Shown here one piece after another: positions 10,045 to 17,974 of a stretch of 64,000 bases of DNA. The notes under the pieces were generated by a model, which ran no database searches, had not been told where the DNA came from, and saw only the letters and a program-made list of their open reading frames with translations. The translations under genes were made by a program, and so were the position numbers. Position 1 is the first letter of the stretch, and every line of letters begins with the position of its first letter. The stretch is from Microscillaceae bacterium (GTDB lineage: Bacteria > Bacteroidota > Bacteroidia > Cytophagales > Microscillaceae): positions 14,795 to 78,794 of the forward strand of contig DMXI01000271.1 in NCBI GenBank assembly GCA_003483885.1, read 5' to 3'.

Positions 10045-10899
10045 TTAGGCAACATGACGCACAAATGAGGCTAACCTTTGCTTTCCTTTAATACCTAACT
10101 TTTTTTTGATACGATAGTGCTGAGTAATCACACTTGAGGCTGAAATACCAAATATGTGCGCGATTTCATTGTTGTTTAACCCAATTTTCAAGTAAGCACA
10201 ATGTCGTAAGTCTGCTTGACTAAGGGTAGCACATTTTTTTAAAAGATCATCGAAAAAATGAGGATGTACATTTTCAAAATGTACCTTGAATGTTTTCCAT
10301 TCATTTTCAAAACTTAGGCTGTTATGAATTTCCTTCTCTATGTCTCTCATTTCTGCTTTTAGCTCCCCCCGAACTTTATACCCAACTTTATTGACTCTTT
10401 TCTGAATATTACTCAGTAATTGCCTTTTTTGAACCACTTCAATGGTTTTACTGTTGAGTTCCCGATTTTTTTGATCTTCTATTACCTCGCGTTGCTTCTT
10501 GATGGTATGAAATGCCCGATACATTTTTAAAGTAGCATTGGTGCGGGCAAATAACTCTATCTGATTTAGTGGCTTGGTGAGAAAATCGTCTGCTCCTATA
10601 TCAAACGCTTTTTTGAGGTTTTGAGGGGAAGTATTAATTCCTGTGATGATAATCACAGGCAAATGCGCGGTAGCCTGATTACCCTTGATATGTTGGATAA
10701 GTTCAAGCCCATTCATTTCAGGCATATCCCAATCGGTAATGATGAGTTCTGGAATCTTTTTTCGCAAAACTTTAAGGGCAGTTGTTCCATTAGAGGCGCT
10801 CAGTACCTGATATTTTTGAGGGCTTTCTTCAAAATAATAATTGAGTGTTTTAAGCCCTTCCTTGTCATCGTCGACTATAAGGATGGTATTTCTGTCCAT
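10045..10899 (-). CDS. Response regulator with LuxR-type HTH output
   Basis: This 284-residue protein has a receiver domain (1-120) with acidic pocket D10-D12, phosphoacceptor D56 in TDWDMPEMNG, T86 and K109 in LTKP. A charged coiled-coil linker (about 120-200) follows. The C-terminal helix-turn-helix (about 222-284) contains LNNNEIAHIFGISASSVITQ, of the LuxR/GerE-like type common at the ends of Bacteroidota TPR regulators. The start at 10899 places the receiver at the extreme N-terminus. It lies upstream of the TPR histidine kinase in the same orientation and could be its partner; that link is inferred from position only. Confidence 0.88.
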   Translation of the reverse strand: MDRNTILIVDDDKEGLKTLNYYFEESPQKYQVLSASNGTTALKVLRKKIPELIITDWDMPEMNGLELIQHIKGNQATAHLPVIIITGINTSPQNLKKAFDIGADDFLTKPLNQIELFARTNATLKMYRAFHTIKKQREVIEDQKNRELNSKTIEVVQKRQLLSNIQKRVNKVGYKVRGELKAEMRDIEKEIHNSLSFENEWKTFKVHFENVHPHFFDDLLKKCATLSQADLRHCAYLKIGLNNNEIAHIFGISASSVITQHYRIKKKLGIKGKQRLASFVRHVA

Positions 10900-11239
10900 A
10901 GATATTTTTAAGCTTGTAGTTTAAAAGATCAATTGCTTCTGGATAAAGAATAAACTAGAAACGTTTACCGAAAACAAGTCATTTTTGTTACACAAAAGGC
11001 ACTCTGACCAATTATTTTGTTGGTTGTATTTACTAAGACTTTGGGCTACTTATACTTAGACTAGGAACCAATTGCCAAAGGCCCTTTGCTCAATCACCAA
11101 AAAGTACTACCGTTAATGTTCTGTTAAAGACTTGTGTGCTGGAATCTTTTGCGGGTATGGTTCAGTTATAGAGGCAAGATTGATAGAAAAGCTATTTAAT
11201 CAAATATGATAAAAAATATCAAATTTTTTTCAATTACTC
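10900..11239. other. Intergenic region before the riboswitch promoter
   Basis: AT-rich divergent region between the response regulator (minus) and the riboswitch-led transcript (plus). It should hold the promoter of the regulator gene, but I could not identify it with confidence. Confidence 0.45.
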
Positions 11240-11270
11240 TTGTTTTTTAAAAAGAGCTGCCCTACATTTG
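11240..11270 (+). promoter_or_regulatory. Bacteroidota-type promoter for the SAM riboswitch leader
   Basis: TTG at 11240-11242 and TACATTTG at 11263-11270 are separated by 20 bases and match the Bacteroidota sigma-ABfr consensus (TTG and TAnnTTTG). Transcription would start near 11277, about 20 bases before the riboswitch P1 stem. No second consensus promoter is evident before the downstream ligase gene. Confidence 0.65.
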
Positions 11271-11296
11271 TAGCATCAGTTCACTTCAAGAGAATT

Positions 11297-11411
11297 GATT
11301 TATTAAGAAGAGGTGAGAGAACAGGCTCTAAGACCCTCTGGCAACCATCATCAACATCTGAGAAAGGTGCCAATTCCTGCCCCTAGTCATTTTTAATGGG
11401 AAAAATAAATT
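11297..11411 (+). ncRNA. SAM-I-type riboswitch (S-box)
   Basis: The conserved core is present in order: AGAGGTGAGAGAACAGGC (11309 on), GACCCTCTGGCAACC (11332-11346), then GAAAGGTGCCAATTCCTGC (11362-11380). These are the S-box signatures around the kink-turn, the CAACC junction and the GGTGC-CAATTCC region that bind S-adenosylmethionine. A P1 stem can form between GATTTATT (11297-11304) and AATAAATT (11404-11411). A start codon follows only nine bases after P1, so ligand binding could directly mask translation start. No U-tract terminator follows the aptamer. In other Bacteroidota such elements usually precede methionine genes; here the next large genes are an ATP-grasp ligase and a D-amino-acid oxidase. 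Confidence 0.88.
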
Positions 11412-11420
11412 GATTTTATT

Positions 11421-11552
11421 ATGACAACACTCAATTTCAAATCTCGCTCTACTTCTTTCACACGAAAGAATTCATTTATCGGCACCGCTTTTAGCGCTGT
11501 TTCTCACAATTCTATCAACAATACCTGTTGTTGTTGCTGCTGTTGCTGTTAG
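11421..11552 (+). CDS. 43-residue poly-cysteine leader peptide
   Basis: An ATG nine bases after the riboswitch opens a 43-codon frame ending in TAG. The peptide begins MTTLNFKSRSTSFTRKNS, is rich in Ser, Thr and Asn, and ends in eight consecutive cysteines (codons TGT and TGC mixed, 11526-11549) directly before the stop. Use of both Cys codons argues against simple slippage of one triplet. I infer a regulatory leader ORF: ribosomes would stall on the Cys run when cysteinyl-tRNA is scarce, like poly-cysteine leader ORFs described in mycobacteria. Alternatives are a peptide substrate for the downstream ATP-grasp enzyme, or a metal-binding peptide. No homology is claimed. Confidence 0.6.
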   Translation: MTTLNFKSRSTSFTRKNSFIGTAFSAVSHNSINNTCCCCCCCC

Positions 11553-11834
11553 TATTTGACTACCACAAACAAGTAGCAAGTTTCCATTCTTTTTTGAGAA
11601 GTCAATTCTTTGTACAAAGACTGACGTAATCAATTACCCGAAGAAATTTCTACCCTTTCCTAGTCTGTCATCAAATGCCCAAGCGTGTTATACGCATAAT
11701 ACATTTTCGCATTTGTGATAATTTTTTACGCATATTTTGATAATTCATATTCTCAAATTTTAGATAATTTAAATATTCTTATAACTGTATAAACACTAAA
11801 TGTTTTTACACTAAAAAATTAAACGTTAAAACAA
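11553..11834. other. Leader region between poly-Cys ORF and ATP-grasp gene
   Basis: This 282-base stretch has a palindrome CTTTGTACAAAG (11608-11619), a small CTAC/GTAG hairpin just after the poly-Cys stop, and a very AT-rich second half (11700-11834). No perfect TAnnTTTG promoter and no stem with U-tract terminator is evident. It may hold the switching structure that links leader translation to expression of the downstream genes, or a weak separate promoter. Confidence 0.4.
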
Positions 11835-12848
11835 ATGGAACTCAGAACTAAAAATAATGATATATACGCTCAACCAAAAGTTTACATTTTACACGAAAAC
11901 GACGAATGGTTTGAGCCCCTCAAAGAAGAACTAGAGCTGTTGGGTGTGCCTTATGAAAGCTGGTTTATCCACGAAGGCCGCATAGATCTTACCCAAGCAC
12001 CACCTGAAGGTATATTTTTTAGCCGTATGAGCGCCTCTTCGCATACTCGAAACCACCGTTTCTCTATTGAATTGACCGAAACGATCTTGACTTGGCTGGA
12101 AGCCCACGGACGTAGAGTAATCAATGGTACGGCTGCCATCCGACTAGAAGAAAGTAAGGCTAAACAAGCCATCGCTTTGCAACAGCACGGCATCAAAACC
12201 CCTAAAACGTATGTAGTAAGCGGGAAGCAGGCTACCTTGGATGCTGCCCGAAAGCTAGGGAAGACACCTTTTATCGTAAAGCCCAACCGTGGAGGAAAAG
12301 GGTTAGGGGTACAGTTGTTCAATTCTATTGAAAGCCTGGAAGTGGCTTTGGACGACTACCTCAATGTATTGGCCTCAGTAGATGGTATTTATTTGGTGCA
12401 AGAATACATTAAGCCTAAAGGTGGGCACATTACCCGAGCCGAATTTATAGATGGCAAATTATACTATGCTGTGCAGGTAGATACTTCTCAAGGATTTGAG
12501 CTTTGCCCAGCCGATGCTTGCAACAACGAAGCCATCAGCGAGCAAGGAAAACCCAAAGAAAAGTTTCAAATCATCAAAGACTACAACAATCCTTATTTAG
12601 GCCGTTTTGAGCAGTTTTTGAAGACTAACCAAGTAGAGGTAGCGTCTATTGAGCACTTGCAAGGTGAAGATGGCGAGTATTATGTATACGATATCAATAC
12701 CAACACAAACTACAATTGGAGAGCTGAGCAAAACTTTACCGAAGTAGCCTTGAAAGGTACTCGAAAAATGGCAGAGTTTCTTTTGGACGAATTACAAAAC
12801 GTAACCTCGCCAGAAAAAGAATTTAGCCCAATTTCATTTGATAGATAA
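11835..12848 (+). CDS. RimK-like ATP-grasp ligase
   Basis: This 337-residue ATP-grasp enzyme should form an amide or peptide bond through an acyl-phosphate. The N-terminal Rossmann-like pre-ATP-grasp domain (about 12-110) starts PKVYILHENDEW. The ATP-binding core has K149 in FIVKPNRGGKGLGV, the hinge IYLVQEYIKP, and the metal-binding end YYVYDINTNTNYN (about 293-305). The layout is that of the RimK/LysX group of amino-acid ligases; I cannot name the substrate. It is the first large gene after the SAM riboswitch and poly-Cys ORF, and its stop lies 61 bases before the D-amino-acid oxidase start, so the two are probably co-transcribed. Confidence 0.82.
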   Translation: MELRTKNNDIYAQPKVYILHENDEWFEPLKEELELLGVPYESWFIHEGRIDLTQAPPEGIFFSRMSASSHTRNHRFSIELTETILTWLEAHGRRVINGTAAIRLEESKAKQAIALQQHGIKTPKTYVVSGKQATLDAARKLGKTPFIVKPNRGGKGLGVQLFNSIESLEVALDDYLNVLASVDGIYLVQEYIKPKGGHITRAEFIDGKLYYAVQVDTSQGFELCPADACNNEAISEQGKPKEKFQIIKDYNNPYLGRFEQFLKTNQVEVASIEHLQGEDGEYYVYDINTNTNYNWRAEQNFTEVALKGTRKMAEFLLDELQNVTSPEKEFSPISFDR

Positions 12849-12909
12849 AGACCATAATAGACATGGAACTGGGAATGCTTTGCGGCTTAGTTCCCTTACC
12901 GACCACACT

Positions 12910-13887
12910 ATGAACACTGATAAAAAAAATATATGGATTGTAGGGGCAGGGGTTACTGGTTTAACAACTGGAGTGCGCTTGTTACAAGAAGGACATTCGG
13001 TAACGATTGTAGCTAAAGAGTTTTCGCCCAACACTACTTCTGACATTGCCGCTGCTATATGGTTTCCTTTTAAGGTAAACCCTCGTGCCAAGGCGTTGGA
13101 GTGGAGTCGTTTTACCTACACCAAACTAGAAGGTTTACTAAATACGCCCGAAGCAGGGGTTTCTATGACCAGTTCGCTGCGATTGCTATCGGACCCGTCA
13201 AGAGTGCCTTGGTGGACCAATGCTTTGCCTAAAAACAGGATTAGAAAGGCAACAACCAATGAATTACCCAAAGGGTACGAAGCAGGGTATCAGATGGAGG
13301 TACCGTTGATAGAAGTACCTCAATATATGCGATACTTGTACAATCAGTTTGTGCAATTGGGTGGGAAGATGATCCAAAAAATCGTAGTAGATCTGGACGA
13401 ATTGTTAGTAGACGACCGTTGGGTGATTAATTGTACAGGGCTGGGAGCCAGACAGTTAGTCAATGATCCAGCTTTGTTTGCGATTCAGGGGCAAATCCTG
13501 CACGTAAAGTCTGAAGAACCTTTGCCGACCATTTCGGATAACGAAGGAGGAGACATCGCCGCGTATATTATCCCCCGCAAAAATTATTATGTGTTGGGAG
13601 GTACCGCTTTTAACAATGAATACTCTACCCAACCCAAAGAGGAAATCTCTAAGGAAATTTGGGCGCGTTGTGAAGCCATTGTGCCTCAGCTCAAAAATGC
13701 TGAATATATAAATACAGTAGTGGGGTTGCGTCCAGCTCGTAAGCAATTGCGCCTGGAAAAAGAACCCCATAAAAGAATCATTCACAACTATGGACACGGC
13801 GGCGCTGGCTTTAGCGTGTCTTGGGGTTGTGCCGAAGCAGTAGCCCAGTTGGTGGCCAAGGCTTCGGTAAGCTTAATAGCTGCTTAA
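12910..13887 (+). CDS. D-amino-acid oxidase-like flavoenzyme
   Basis: This 325-residue FAD enzyme closely follows the layout of animal D-amino-acid oxidases, which oxidise D-amino acids to imino acids and reduce oxygen to peroxide. The dinucleotide motif is IVGAGVTGL (about 10-18). Family motifs appear in order: TTSDIAAAIWFP, VINCTGLGARQL, AAYIIPR (active-site Tyr region), GLRPARKQLRLE (substrate-carboxylate Arg) and HNYGHGGAGFSVSWGCA near the C-terminus. I prefer ATG 12910 because the glycine-rich motif then starts at residue 12; a TTG at 12838 would add 24 unrelated residues and overlap the ligase gene. It probably shares a transcript with the ligase. Confidence 0.87.
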   Translation: MNTDKKNIWIVGAGVTGLTTGVRLLQEGHSVTIVAKEFSPNTTSDIAAAIWFPFKVNPRAKALEWSRFTYTKLEGLLNTPEAGVSMTSSLRLLSDPSRVPWWTNALPKNRIRKATTNELPKGYEAGYQMEVPLIEVPQYMRYLYNQFVQLGGKMIQKIVVDLDELLVDDRWVINCTGLGARQLVNDPALFAIQGQILHVKSEEPLPTISDNEGGDIAAYIIPRKNYYVLGGTAFNNEYSTQPKEEISKEIWARCEAIVPQLKNAEYINTVVGLRPARKQLRLEKEPHKRIIHNYGHGGAGFSVSWGCAEAVAQLVAKASVSLIAA

Positions 13888-13976
13888 TAGTTGTTTTTGT
13901 AAAAAAAGGTAAAATACCACAAACTTTAACCTATGAACACTAACATCCTGCAACCGCTTATGTAGCACTCATGATG

Positions 13977-14142
13977 AGCGTATGTTTAAATTTTGTCTTC
14001 GGAGATAAAAAAGATGGGAGGTCAGCGATAATGAAGCACGTTTTTGAGTGAATAGCTTTAGCTATTGACGAAAAAAATGCTAAAGTTAGCGCTGGTCAGC
14101 CGCTTTTTTAGCCCAGATTATAACTTTTAAGCATACTCTTAA
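13977..14142. repeat. MITE-like dispersed repeat, family 2, copy 2
   Basis: The left end GCGTATGTTTAAATTTT and the right end AACTTTTAAGCATACTCTT are imperfect inverted copies that match the ends of the elements at 9524 and 45250. The interior has the palindrome AATAGCTTTAGCTATT (about 14052-14067); copy 3 has AATAGC-GCTATT followed by a similar sequence. It is the most diverged of the three copies. Confidence 0.55.
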
Positions 14143-14200
14143 TTAATAAAGTTTAGCGTTTAATTTTTTTTGATTAGATGGAATGTAGAAAGTCAATGAC

Positions 14201-14233
14201 AAAACTGAGGGGTATTGCCGCTCAGTTTTTTTT
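14201..14233. terminator. Bidirectional rho-independent terminator
   Basis: AAAACTGAG (14201-14209) pairs perfectly with CTCAGTTTT (14221-14229) around an 11-base loop, and eight T follow on the plus strand. It serves the ligase/oxidase unit on the plus strand and probably also the STAS-like genes that end at 14255 on the minus strand. Confidence 0.85.
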
Positions 14234-14254
14234 GTTAACAAAATTTTAAGTTGC

Positions 14255-14689
14255 TCAAATATTACGTTTCATAATCCAATCCCGGGCTTCTCTGATATTC
14301 GTAAAATAATAGACATTACTATTGAGTTCCTGGTTTTTGAGAAAAGTATGCTCAATCCCCAGTTGAGTTAGAAAATCTTCACTGGCTACAATGGCTACTT
14401 TTAGATTGGGACCATCTGGTAAGTTTTGGAGCACTACTTGATGAATGTGTTGATCATGCCACTGCTGAAGTTCGCTGGACATTTCGAACAAATTATGTAG
14501 ATTATCTAGCAAGGCCCGATGAATATTATAGCGGTGTTTGATCAGTTTTTGTACCCAACTCAGATGGATTTGTTTGAAATCTTCTTCGGTCATAAACTCA
14601 CTTTCTGGATACCAAAATTGCTCAAACAAACGATGCTCTTCATGGAAATACATAGAAGTATACTTGCTCTCGACAATGGGTATAGGCAT
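14255..14689 (-). CDS. STAS/SpoIIAA-like protein, tandem copy 2
   Basis: This 144-residue cytoplasmic protein is a paralogue of its upstream neighbour: MPIPIVESKYTSMYF aligns with MLVPIVESQYTSMYY, and both end in a FYxxIREAR-W-I helix (YYFTNIREARDWI). The alternating strand/helix pattern, with VAIVASEDFLTQLGIE before a final helix, resembles STAS/SpoIIAA-like proteins. I chose the ATG at 14689 because it gives exactly the same length as the neighbour; the ATG at 14773 would overlap the upstream gene by 25 bases. The function is unknown; a phosphorylatable antagonist in partner switching is plausible given the SpoIIE phosphatases in this window. Confidence 0.6.
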   Translation of the reverse strand: MPIPIVESKYTSMYFHEEHRLFEQFWYPESEFMTEEDFKQIHLSWVQKLIKHRYNIHRALLDNLHNLFEMSSELQQWHDQHIHQVVLQNLPDGPNLKVAIVASEDFLTQLGIEHTFLKNQELNSNVYYFTNIREARDWIMKRNI

Positions 14690-14748
14690 ATTGTAGATAG
14701 ATTTTGCTGGGTTTGGTTCTAAAAATGATAGATTAAGCGCTTTGCTGG

Positions 14749-15183
14749 TCATACTTGCTGTCGCGTAATCCACTCTCTGGCTTCCCGAATATCAGAAAAA
14801 TAATACACAAAACTATTCACCTCTTCATTTTCTTTTACAGTTTGCTCAATGGTGAGCTGACTCAGGAAGTCTTCACTAGCCACAATAGCGGATTTTACTT
14901 TAGTTGGGTCGGGCAAGTGAGCAAGTACCACTTGAGTAATGTATTGGTCATGCCATTTTTGCAATTTACTGGACATCACAAAACCATTTTTGCGATTATC
15001 TAGCAAAAATAAGTAAATATTGTATCGATGTTCAATGAGTTTTTGTACCCAACGCTGGTGAATATGCTTGTACTCATCATCGGTCATATGGGTACTCTCA
15101 GAATACCAATATTGCTCAAATAACTTCTTCTCTGCATCATAATACATGGAAGTGTATTGACTCTCGACAATGGGTACAAGCAT
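14749..15183 (-). CDS. STAS/SpoIIAA-like protein, tandem copy 1
   Basis: This 144-residue protein is the upstream member of a tandem pair separated by 59 bases. It shares with its partner the blocks RWVQKLIEHRYNI, the KWHDQYI region, SAIVASEDFLSQL and YYFSDIREAREWI. A related third gene lies at 48248-48661. There is no signal peptide or membrane segment. The fold call (STAS/SEC14-like) rests on the secondary-structure pattern and the C-terminal AREW-type helix; no biochemical role is established. Confidence 0.6.
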   Translation of the reverse strand: MLVPIVESQYTSMYYDAEKKLFEQYWYSESTHMTDDEYKHIHQRWVQKLIEHRYNIYLFLLDNRKNGFVMSSKLQKWHDQYITQVVLAHLPDPTKVKSAIVASEDFLSQLTIEQTVKENEEVNSFVYYFSDIREAREWITRQQV

Positions 15184-15282
15184 ATATGAATGAGGTTATC
15201 GTTCAGGTGTTAGTCTGATCTAAACAGTACTGTTTTATTATTGACAAATATTATACCTCATCATCATTGCTCATTGAGAGGC

Positions 15283-16560
15283 CTACAAGCCAAACTTTAG
15301 GACTTCAAAGGCTTCTTTCTCTAGCCTCTCCCGATGGTCAGGGTGGGCAATTTCAATCAAACGTTTGGCGCGAGTACGCAAGTTTTGTCCATACAAATTG
15401 GCAATCCCATATTCGGTAACTACATATTGTACGTGGGCACGGGTCGTAACCACCCCCGCACCTGGCCTTAAGGTAGTACTGATACGACTAATCCCCTTAG
15501 AAGTAACCGATGGTAGGGCAATAATGGGCTTACCACCAGGAGATAACGATGCGCCTCGCATAAAGTCCATTTGGCCCCCAACACCCGAATATACCTTGGT
15601 ACCAATAGAATCGGCACACACCTGGCCGGTAAGATCTACCTCTATGGCACTGTTAATGGCAATTACGTTGGGGTTTTGGCGGATGACTGCGGTATCGTTT
15701 ACATAGTCACAAGCCAATAGACGTACTTGAGGGTTATCATTGACAAAATCATATAGTTTTTGACTTCCCATCACAAAACTACTCACAATTCTTCCTCGGT
15801 GCTTTACTTTATAGCGATTGGTAATCACGCCTTTTTCGACCAATGGTAGTAGCCCGTCAGAAAACATCTCGGTATGTACTCCTAAATCTTTGTGATTGGT
15901 CATAGCCGCTAAAGCTGCATTGGGGATGGCTCCAATGCCCATTTGTAGCGTAGAGCGATCTTCTACCAATGAGGCCACATATTCTCCAATTTTGGTTTCT
16001 ATGGCATTGGGTTGGGTAGGGTCATGGGTAGGCAGCGGATGGTCGGTTTCTATGATTTTGTCAAACTCGCTGATGTGTAAAAAGCCATCTCCGTGTACCC
16101 GAGGCATTTGAGGGTTGATCTCTACAATGACCTTTTTGGCGGCTTTGGCCGCAGCCATAGAGGTATCTACCGAGGTGCCCAGGGAACAATACCCGTGTTG
16201 GTCAGGAGGAGACACTTGCAATAAAGCTACATCTAATGGAATGATGCGGGACTCGAACAAATACGGAATTTCGCTTAAAAAAACGGGCACATAATCAGCC
16301 CGACCTTCTTGTACGGCCTTACGCGTATTGGCCCCGGTAAATAAATTGTTGACCCGAAAACTTTGGGTATACTCTGGGCTGGCGTACAGGGCTTCTCCTT
16401 CTACATGCAAATGGTGCAAAGTCACGTTTTGCAGCTCATCAGCTCGTTTGATGAGGGCATCGATGAGCGTAAGGGGAGTAGCCGCAATACTGTGTACAAA
16501 TATATTTTGATTAGAATGTATTTCGGCAACGGCTTCGGCAGGCGACACGGTTGTAAACAT
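15283..16560 (-). CDS. Acetyl-CoA hydrolase/CoA-transferase family enzyme
   Basis: This 425-residue family I CoA-transferase moves CoA between acyl groups, with acetate and either 4-hydroxybutyrate or succinate as likely partners. The catalytic glutamate is E231 in VHTEMFSDGLLP. Other family blocks are QVSPPDQHGYCSLGTSVD (about 115-132), LQMGIGAIPNA, the oxyanion loop GVGGQMDFMRGA, and RAHVQYVVTEYGIANL near the C-terminus. The length is that of the bacterial 4-hydroxybutyrate CoA-transferase/acetyl-CoA hydrolase group. It appears monocistronic. The exact acyl substrate cannot be read from sequence alone. Confidence 0.9.
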   Translation of the reverse strand: MFTTVSPAEAVAEIHSNQNIFVHSIAATPLTLIDALIKRADELQNVTLHHLHVEGEALYASPEYTQSFRVNNLFTGANTRKAVQEGRADYVPVFLSEIPYLFESRIIPLDVALLQVSPPDQHGYCSLGTSVDTSMAAAKAAKKVIVEINPQMPRVHGDGFLHISEFDKIIETDHPLPTHDPTQPNAIETKIGEYVASLVEDRSTLQMGIGAIPNAALAAMTNHKDLGVHTEMFSDGLLPLVEKGVITNRYKVKHRGRIVSSFVMGSQKLYDFVNDNPQVRLLACDYVNDTAVIRQNPNVIAINSAIEVDLTGQVCADSIGTKVYSGVGGQMDFMRGASLSPGGKPIIALPSVTSKGISRISTTLRPGAGVVTTRAHVQYVVTEYGIANLYGQNLRTRAKRLIEIAHPDHRERLEKEAFEVLKFGL

Positions 16561-16756
16561 AGACTGTTTTATAAGTTTTTGGTGAAAAAAGTTTGTATTT
16601 GGAAATCATTTTAAAAAATATCTCCACTGTTTGCTGGTAGGTTTGTAATATATCACATAGCATCCTAGATTGGGGCGCAAATCAGTGGATTTTACACAAT
16701 CTTAACCTGTAAAATTGCAAGAACTTCATTTTATCGATTTAAAACTGACTTATTTT

Positions 16757-17764
16757 ATGAAACGCTTTCAAATTCAATCTAAATATTTTGATCTATCACT
16801 CAAATATTTGATAATGATCACCTTAGCCAGCTTAATGATGGCTTGTGGAGGAACCAAGGAAAACAAGGAAAATGCCAATGACAGTACAAAAAGTGATGCC
16901 ACTACGGCTACCAATAAAGCGAACGAAAACTTTACGCCTGCCAACCTAAAAAGCGACAAAGAATTATACAATTACGAAGAATATGAAGGGCTTGATAAAG
17001 CACTAAAAGAGCCCGAAAAAGTTTTCCGGTTGAGCTTAAAAGATGCGGGGTTAAAGACGTTGCCTGAAAGCATTGCCAAACTAAAAAATGTACAGAGCTT
17101 ATCTCTGGACTTGAACCCTGACTTGGATATGAAACAAGCCCTTGGTTTGCTGGCTCAACTTCCTAATCTACAAGAGCTTTCTTTGAGTGATGATAGTCTC
17201 AAAACCTTGCCCGAAGAAATCAAAAAGCTCACAAACCTTCATTCTATCTGGCTGGATAACAATCCTAAATTAAACTTTGCTCAGGCCTTTACAGTATTGA
17301 GCGAATTACCCAACCTAAGAGATATTTCATTGATTGTAAATGATTTGCCAAGTTTACCCCAAGAGATTGTGAAGCTCAAGAACCTTAAAAAACTGGCGGT
17401 GAGTTACAACAAATTTAAAGTGCTGCCCCAAGGCTTCAGTCAGCTACAAAATTTAGAATTTGTAGATTTATCTTTTAACGAAAACCTGGATGCGGCAAAG
17501 GCAATAGAAGAGGTAGCCAAAATAAAGACGCTTAAGTATTTGTACATGAGCAAAAACAACATTGAGACCATACCTAATAACATTGCGAAGCTGGAAAACT
17601 TAGAAACATTGTTTTTGAACAACAACCCATTCAAAACCCTGCCTTTTGCGATGAAAAAGCTCACCAAACTCAAAACTCTTTCTATTTTGAGCAATAAACT
17701 AGAGCCACCCGCCTTAATGGGGCTTGATCAATTGTTTACACAAAAAGTACAAATATTGAAGTAA
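16757..17764 (+). CDS. Leucine-rich-repeat lipoprotein
   Basis: This 335-residue protein has a lipoprotein signal ending LASLMMAC, with C30 as the lipidation site, and a low-complexity Asn/Lys/Asp/Thr linker (about 33-60). About ten leucine-rich repeats follow, e.g. LKTLPESIAKLKNVQSLSLD and LETLFLNNNPFKTLPFAMK. Several repeats are longer units containing a DxxxAL-type helix (MKQALGLLAQLPNLQELSL). It probably sits at the outer membrane and binds protein partners. I use ATG 16757; an in-frame TTG at 16715 would add a hydrophilic stretch before the signal peptide. Confidence 0.85.
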   Translation: MKRFQIQSKYFDLSLKYLIMITLASLMMACGGTKENKENANDSTKSDATTATNKANENFTPANLKSDKELYNYEEYEGLDKALKEPEKVFRLSLKDAGLKTLPESIAKLKNVQSLSLDLNPDLDMKQALGLLAQLPNLQELSLSDDSLKTLPEEIKKLTNLHSIWLDNNPKLNFAQAFTVLSELPNLRDISLIVNDLPSLPQEIVKLKNLKKLAVSYNKFKVLPQGFSQLQNLEFVDLSFNENLDAAKAIEEVAKIKTLKYLYMSKNNIETIPNNIAKLENLETLFLNNNPFKTLPFAMKKLTKLKTLSILSNKLEPPALMGLDQLFTQKVQILK

Positions 17765-17860
17765 GCAAATTCACGTCATATGAGTATATTTGAATGACTA
17801 AACATGATCATTATTACCTTTACTAAGAGGTTTTATCTTAAAAAAACAACACCATTGCCT

Positions 17861-17881
17861 CGGGTTGTGTCTCACAACCCG
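17861..17881 (+). terminator. GC-rich hairpin after the LRR lipoprotein gene
   Basis: CGGGTTGTG (17861-17869) pairs perfectly with CACAACCCG (17873-17881) around a three-base loop, about 100 bases after the stop. A run of six T follows about 20 bases later, so termination is possible but not canonical. Confidence 0.45.
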
Positions 17882-17974
17882 ATCGAGATGTCAAAAGTGC
17901 TTTTTTGATATTTTAACCAGTCAGTGAAGATACCCACTGAGGCAATTGGAGGCACTAATGAGCTGTAATAATGA

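Larger units (their letters stand above)
13888..14254. other. Intergenic region between convergent genes
   Basis: This gap holds the family-2 repeat (13977-14142) and the bidirectional terminator (14201-14233). No gene is visible. Confidence 0.6.

Noticed and set aside
11608..11619. Palindrome CTTTGTACAAAG as terminator after the poly-Cys ORF
   Set aside because: Short, no T run after it, and the extended arms do not pair well.
12838..12909. TTG start adding 24 residues to the D-amino-acid oxidase
   Set aside because: The added residues have no match in the family and overlap the ligase gene; ATG 12910 puts the FAD motif at the usual distance.
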